From assembly GCA_013139395.1 (NCBI GenBank), contig WTAX01000350.1, forward strand, positions 1 through 9,943: a stretch of 9,943 nt of DNA. Direction: 5' to 3'. The translations under genes were made by a program, and so were the position numbers. This DNA comes from Gammaproteobacteria bacterium (GTDB taxonomy: Bacteria > Pseudomonadota > Gammaproteobacteria > GRL18). Shown in pieces: positions 7,649-9,943 of this stretch. The stretch's first letter is position 1. The number at the start of each line of letters is the position of its first letter. The notes beneath the pieces were generated by a model that saw nothing but the letters and a program-made list of their open reading frames with translations, made no database searches and had not been told where the DNA came from.

Positions 7649-9145
7649 ATGGAATTTAGTGTAAAAAGCGGTAGTCCTGAGAAACAGAGAACAGCCTGTG
7701 TTGTTGTCGGAGTTTATGAGCCCAGACGATTAACCCCTTCAGCACAAAGACTTGATGACTTGACCGATGGTTATATATCCAGTCTTATCCGCCGTGGTGA
7801 TTTAGAAGGCAAAGCAGGACAAACACTCTTATTACACAACATTAATAACACGCTTTGTGATCGAATATTACTCGTCGGCTGTGGTCGTGAACGTGATTTA
7901 AGTTTCACACAATACCGAAAAATCATTTCTCACGCGGTCAGCACATTAAATGATACCGGTTCAATGGAAGCTGTTTTTTACCTCACTGAATTACCGGTTA
8001 AAGGTTGTGACAGCTCACAACGAATTCGTCATGCTATCGAAGCGGCCCAAAGCTCTCTTTATCGTTTTGACCAGTTAAAAAGTAAAAAAGATACTACTCG
8101 TCGTCCTTTGCGAAAGATTGTACTTACCGTTCCCAACAGGCGTGATCTGGCTGATGGTGAACAAGCTGTACGTGAAGGAATGGCAATCTCTCAGGGTATA
8201 AAGGTAGCCAAAGATCTGGGAAATATGCCGGGTAATATCTGTACTCCAGCCTACCTTGCTGATCGTGCTAAAACACTCACTAGAGTTTATTCTAACCTCA
8301 GCGTTGATATTCTTGATGAAGACCAGCTTGAAGAACTGGGTATGAATGCCTTTTTATCAGTTTCTAAAGGCAGTCGTCAACCGGCAAAAATGATTGTCAT
8401 GAATTATCAAAACACTGCGCCATCAGCACCCCCTATATGCCTGGTTGGAAAAGGAGTCACATTTGACTCTGGTGGTATTTCACTAAAACCCGGCTCCGCC
8501 ATGGACGAAATGAAATATGATATGTGTGGTGCGGCTAGTGTTATAGGCGCTGTAAATGCTATTGCTGAACTACAACTTGAGATTAATGTAATAGCCGTGA
8601 TACCGGCCACTGAAAATCTCCCTGATGGTCTTGCCACTAAACCGGGTGATATTGTAACCAGTTATTCTGGTACAACAATTGAGATATTAAACACAGATGC
8701 TGAAGGCCGGCTCATTTTATGTGATGCCTTAAGTTATTGTGAGCAATTTAATCCATCCGTTGTTATTGATGTTGCAACATTGACCGGTGCCTGTGTTGTT
8801 GCTTTAGGTAAGCATGCAGCAGGTCTATTCAGTAACCACAGCCCATTAGCGCATGATCTGAATAATGCCGGTAAATCAACCGGTGATCGAGTTTGGGAAA
8901 TGCCCTTATGGGAAGAATACCAGGAACAATTAAAAAGTAACTTTGCCGATCTTGCTAACATAGGCGGTAAAGAAGCAGGTTCTGTCACTGCTGCAACCTT
9001 TTTATCTGCTTTTTGCAAAAAGTACCATTGGGCACATCTTGATATCGCTGGAGTAGCCTGGGAATCAGGCAAACAAAAAGGCTCAACAGGCCGCCCGGTA
9101 TCTTTATTAACCCAATATGTTATCGATCAAGCTGACAATTCTTAA
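7649..9145 (+). CDS. pepA: Cytosol (leucyl) aminopeptidase, M17 family
   Basis: PepA removes N-terminal residues, preferring leucine, from peptides in the cytosol using two metal ions; the E. coli protein is a hexamer that also binds DNA in Xer recombination at cer and in carAB control. The 498 residues comprise an N-terminal domain (about 1-165) and the C-terminal peptidase domain. Metal and catalytic residues are all present: Lys268 and Asp273 in [11 protein letters not shown], Lys280, Asp291 in MKYDMCGAA, and Asp350, Glu352 and Arg354 in the family signature NTDAEGRL. Each is two residues before its E. coli counterpart. The ATG at 7649 follows GGAG at five bases. holC begins 18 bases after the stop, the usual gammaproteobacterial pepA-holC pairing. 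Whether the DNA-binding roles are kept cannot be read from the sequence. Confidence 0.97.
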   Translation: MEFSVKSGSPEKQRTACVVVGVYEPRRLTPSAQRLDDLTDGYISSLIRRGDLEGKAGQTLLLHNINNTLCDRILLVGCGRERDLSFTQYRKIISHAVSTLNDTGSMEAVFYLTELPVKGCDSSQRIRHAIEAAQSSLYRFDQLKSKKDTTRRPLRKIVLTVPNRRDLADGEQAVREGMAISQGIKVAKDLGNMPGNICTPAYLADRAKTLTRVYSNLSVDILDEDQLEELGMNAFLSVSKGSRQPAKMIVMNYQNTAPSAPPICLVGKGVTFDSGGISLKPGSAMDEMKYDMCGAASVIGAVNAIAELQLEINVIAVIPATENLPDGLATKPGDIVTSYSGTTIEILNTDAEGRLILCDALSYCEQFNPSVVIDVATLTGACVVALGKHAAGLFSNHSPLAHDLNNAGKSTGDRVWEMPLWEEYQEQLKSNFADLANIGGKEAGSVTAATFLSAFCKKYHWAHLDIAGVAWESGKQKGSTGRPVSLLTQYVIDQADNS

Positions 9146-9163
9146 CCATTAGCCAATTCATAC

Positions 9164-9607
9164 ATGCAAATTGATTTTTATATTTTAGGCGATAATTCAC
9201 ATAGAGACATTAACCAAATGGTGTGTCAGCTGTGTGAAAAAGCGATTGCTCAAGACATGAATGTGTTGATTTACACAAAATCAATTGAACAGGCACATCA
9301 ATTGGATGAGTTACTATGGACGTTCAAGGCTGACAGTTTTTTTGCGCATAAAAATGAGCTCAATGAAATTAAACCTGATAGTACCTTCCCCTATCCTATT
9401 ATTATCAGTTCAGATATTAAAGATGAAACAATACCTGCAAGTCATCAGTTTTTAGTTAACTTAAGCAATGAACCGCCTGCTTATTTCCAGCACTTCAAAC
9501 GAATTGCGGAAATGGTTGGCAAAAATCCTGATGATAAAGAAGTTGCCCGAAAGCGCTATCGATTATATCGTGATAAGGGTTATACTCTCAATAAATATAC
9601 TCTCTAA
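9164..9607 (+). CDS. holC: DNA polymerase III chi subunit
   Basis: Chi is an accessory subunit of the polymerase III clamp loader; with psi (HolD) it links the complex to single-strand binding protein. The 147-residue length is that of E. coli HolC. Visible family features are the first strand MQIDFYIL, an N-terminal helix with the pattern CQLCEKAIAQDMNVLIYT (21-38), the conserved LDELLWTF (47-54) followed by FFAHK, a Pro-rich strand PYPIIISS (76-83), FLVNLSNEPP (96-105) and the C-terminal ARKRYRLYRDKGY (128-140). The gene follows pepA by 18 bases with no clear ribosome-binding site of its own, so translation may depend on reinitiation or on a long shared transcript. In many gammaproteobacteria valS follows within a gene or so; here a foldback element comes first, then another gene start. 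Confidence 0.95.
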   Translation: MQIDFYILGDNSHRDINQMVCQLCEKAIAQDMNVLIYTKSIEQAHQLDELLWTFKADSFFAHKNELNEIKPDSTFPYPIIISSDIKDETIPASHQFLVNLSNEPPAYFQHFKRIAEMVGKNPDDKEVARKRYRLYRDKGYTLNKYTL

Positions 9608-9850
9608 GTGCGGCATGTGGGACAAATTTTCCCCGACACCCTTAATCCTAGAAAAATCAGTTGGCATCTACTGCAACAGCCTTATGCACTGAATCTTAAG
9701 GGCTTTCCAGAATATTTTAACTTCACCCGTAGGGCGACTACGAATAAAGTCAAAATAACCTGTAAAACCCTTAATCTCCAGCACCTAAGACTGTTTCGCT
9801 ACGATGCCAACTGATTATTCTAGGTTAATAAAAATTGGTATTAAGCGATA
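9608..9850. other. Gene-free region downstream of holC, mostly foldback element
   Basis: No credible gene is seen. A frame can be read from a GTG at 9608 to 9814, but it lies mainly inside the inverted repeat at 9642-9828 and its protein resembles nothing I know. The first 34 bases (9608-9641) and the last 22 (9829-9850) are the only parts outside the element. There is no T-run after either arm, so the palindrome does not look like an ordinary intrinsic terminator for holC. Confidence 0.6.
9642..9828. repeat. 187-base foldback element (MITE-like palindrome), TTAA at both ends
   Basis: The left arm (9642-9732) and right arm (9738-9828) are each 91 bases and are imperfect reverse complements around the 5-base apex GGCGA (9733-9737), which is closed by CGTAG and CTACG. 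By hand alignment with one single-base gap in each arm, 70 of 90 columns match. The outer ends are best kept: 25 of the first 26 columns agree, including AGTTGGCATC (9659-9668) opposite GATGCCAACT (9803-9812). Both ends finish in TTAA next to CCTAG/CTAGG. The apex region has a small perfect hairpin. No transposase lies in the window. The form suits a non-autonomous miniature element or an extended palindromic repeat; the termini and a TTAA target are inference, since TTAA is itself a palindrome. Confidence 0.8.
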
Positions 9851-9943
9851 GTGAACAATAAAGATAATAAATTCAGCTCTGCAATGGGTGATCTTAAGGG
9901 CTTGTTGAATCAAGAAGGTATCAACTTAAATTCTGATATTGAT
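9851..9943 (+). CDS. Unassigned protein, N-terminal part (cut by window edge)
   Basis: A frame of 31 codons runs open from a GTG at 9851 to the right edge; an in-frame TAA lies at 9842-9844. The visible protein starts MNNKDNKFSSAMGDLKGLL and continues polar and acidic. An alternative start is the in-frame ATG at 9884, residue 12. Neither has a clear ribosome-binding site. The pattern F..AMGDLK.L is faintly like the N-terminus of small Smr-domain proteins of the SmrA type (F..AM.D..PL), but too little is seen to assign it. It is not the start of valyl-tRNA synthetase as far as I can judge, so if valS follows holC here it lies further on. The foldback element ends 22 bases upstream and may carry or block its promoter. 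Confidence 0.45.
   Translation, partial: MNNKDNKFSSAMGDLKGLLNQEGINLNSDID

Noticed and set aside
8407..9072. Minus-strand frames of 76 and 112 codons inside pepA
   Set aside because: They are antisense to the conserved catalytic domain, lack ribosome-binding sites and resemble no known protein.
9608..9814. Open frame of 68 codons starting with GTG directly after the holC stop
   Set aside because: It runs through almost the whole inverted repeat, has no ribosome-binding site, and its protein has unusual composition with no family resemblance. The overlapping 74-codon frame at 9468-9692 mostly shadows holC.
9642..9828. Simple intrinsic terminator for pepA-holC
   Set aside because: The arms are far too long, the apex stem is weak, and no T-run follows the right arm on the plus strand.

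Overview
This window reads as a chromosomal segment of an AT-rich gammaproteobacterium (base composition judged by eye, not counted). The evidence is the set of core genes. There is a long fused PurL of 1302 codons, close to the E. coli form, and a lptF gene divergent from pepA-holC, which is the gammaproteobacterial arrangement. A YqiA-type esterase is also present. Nothing allows a confident genus call. No rRNA, tRNA, CRISPR array, recognisable transposase or defence gene was found.

Layout. At 1-182 (minus) lies the start of an unrecognised gene that runs off the left edge. At 183-444 is a gene-free AT-rich stretch holding a long hairpin (254-338). At 445-4353 (minus) is purL, with a palindromic leader region upstream. 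At 4497-5099 (plus) is a four-helix RDD-family membrane protein. It converges on a minus-strand cluster, lptF > Sel1-repeat protein > yqiA (7383 down to 5122), with a probable terminator for that cluster at 5087-5103. At 7384-7648 is the divergent control region between lptF and pepA. At 7649-9607 (plus) are pepA and holC, 18 bases apart. At 9608-9850 is a gene-free region dominated by a 187-base foldback element (9642-9828). At 9851-9943 the beginning of another plus-strand gene runs off the right edge.

Functions. PurL catalyses the fourth step of purine synthesis. LptF is one membrane half of the LPS export ABC transporter; its usual partner lptG is not next to it, and the Sel1 protein and YqiA occupy that place. 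PepA is a cytosolic M17 leucyl aminopeptidase that in E. coli also binds DNA. HolC is the chi subunit of DNA polymerase III. The two edge genes are not assigned.

The most unusual material is non-coding. The foldback element after holC is a near-symmetrical 91+5+91 base inverted repeat whose arm differences are almost all transitions in one direction, so it pairs much better as minus-strand RNA. The shorter hairpin after purL shows the same polarity on the plus strand. Neither is explained by a recognised gene in the window.
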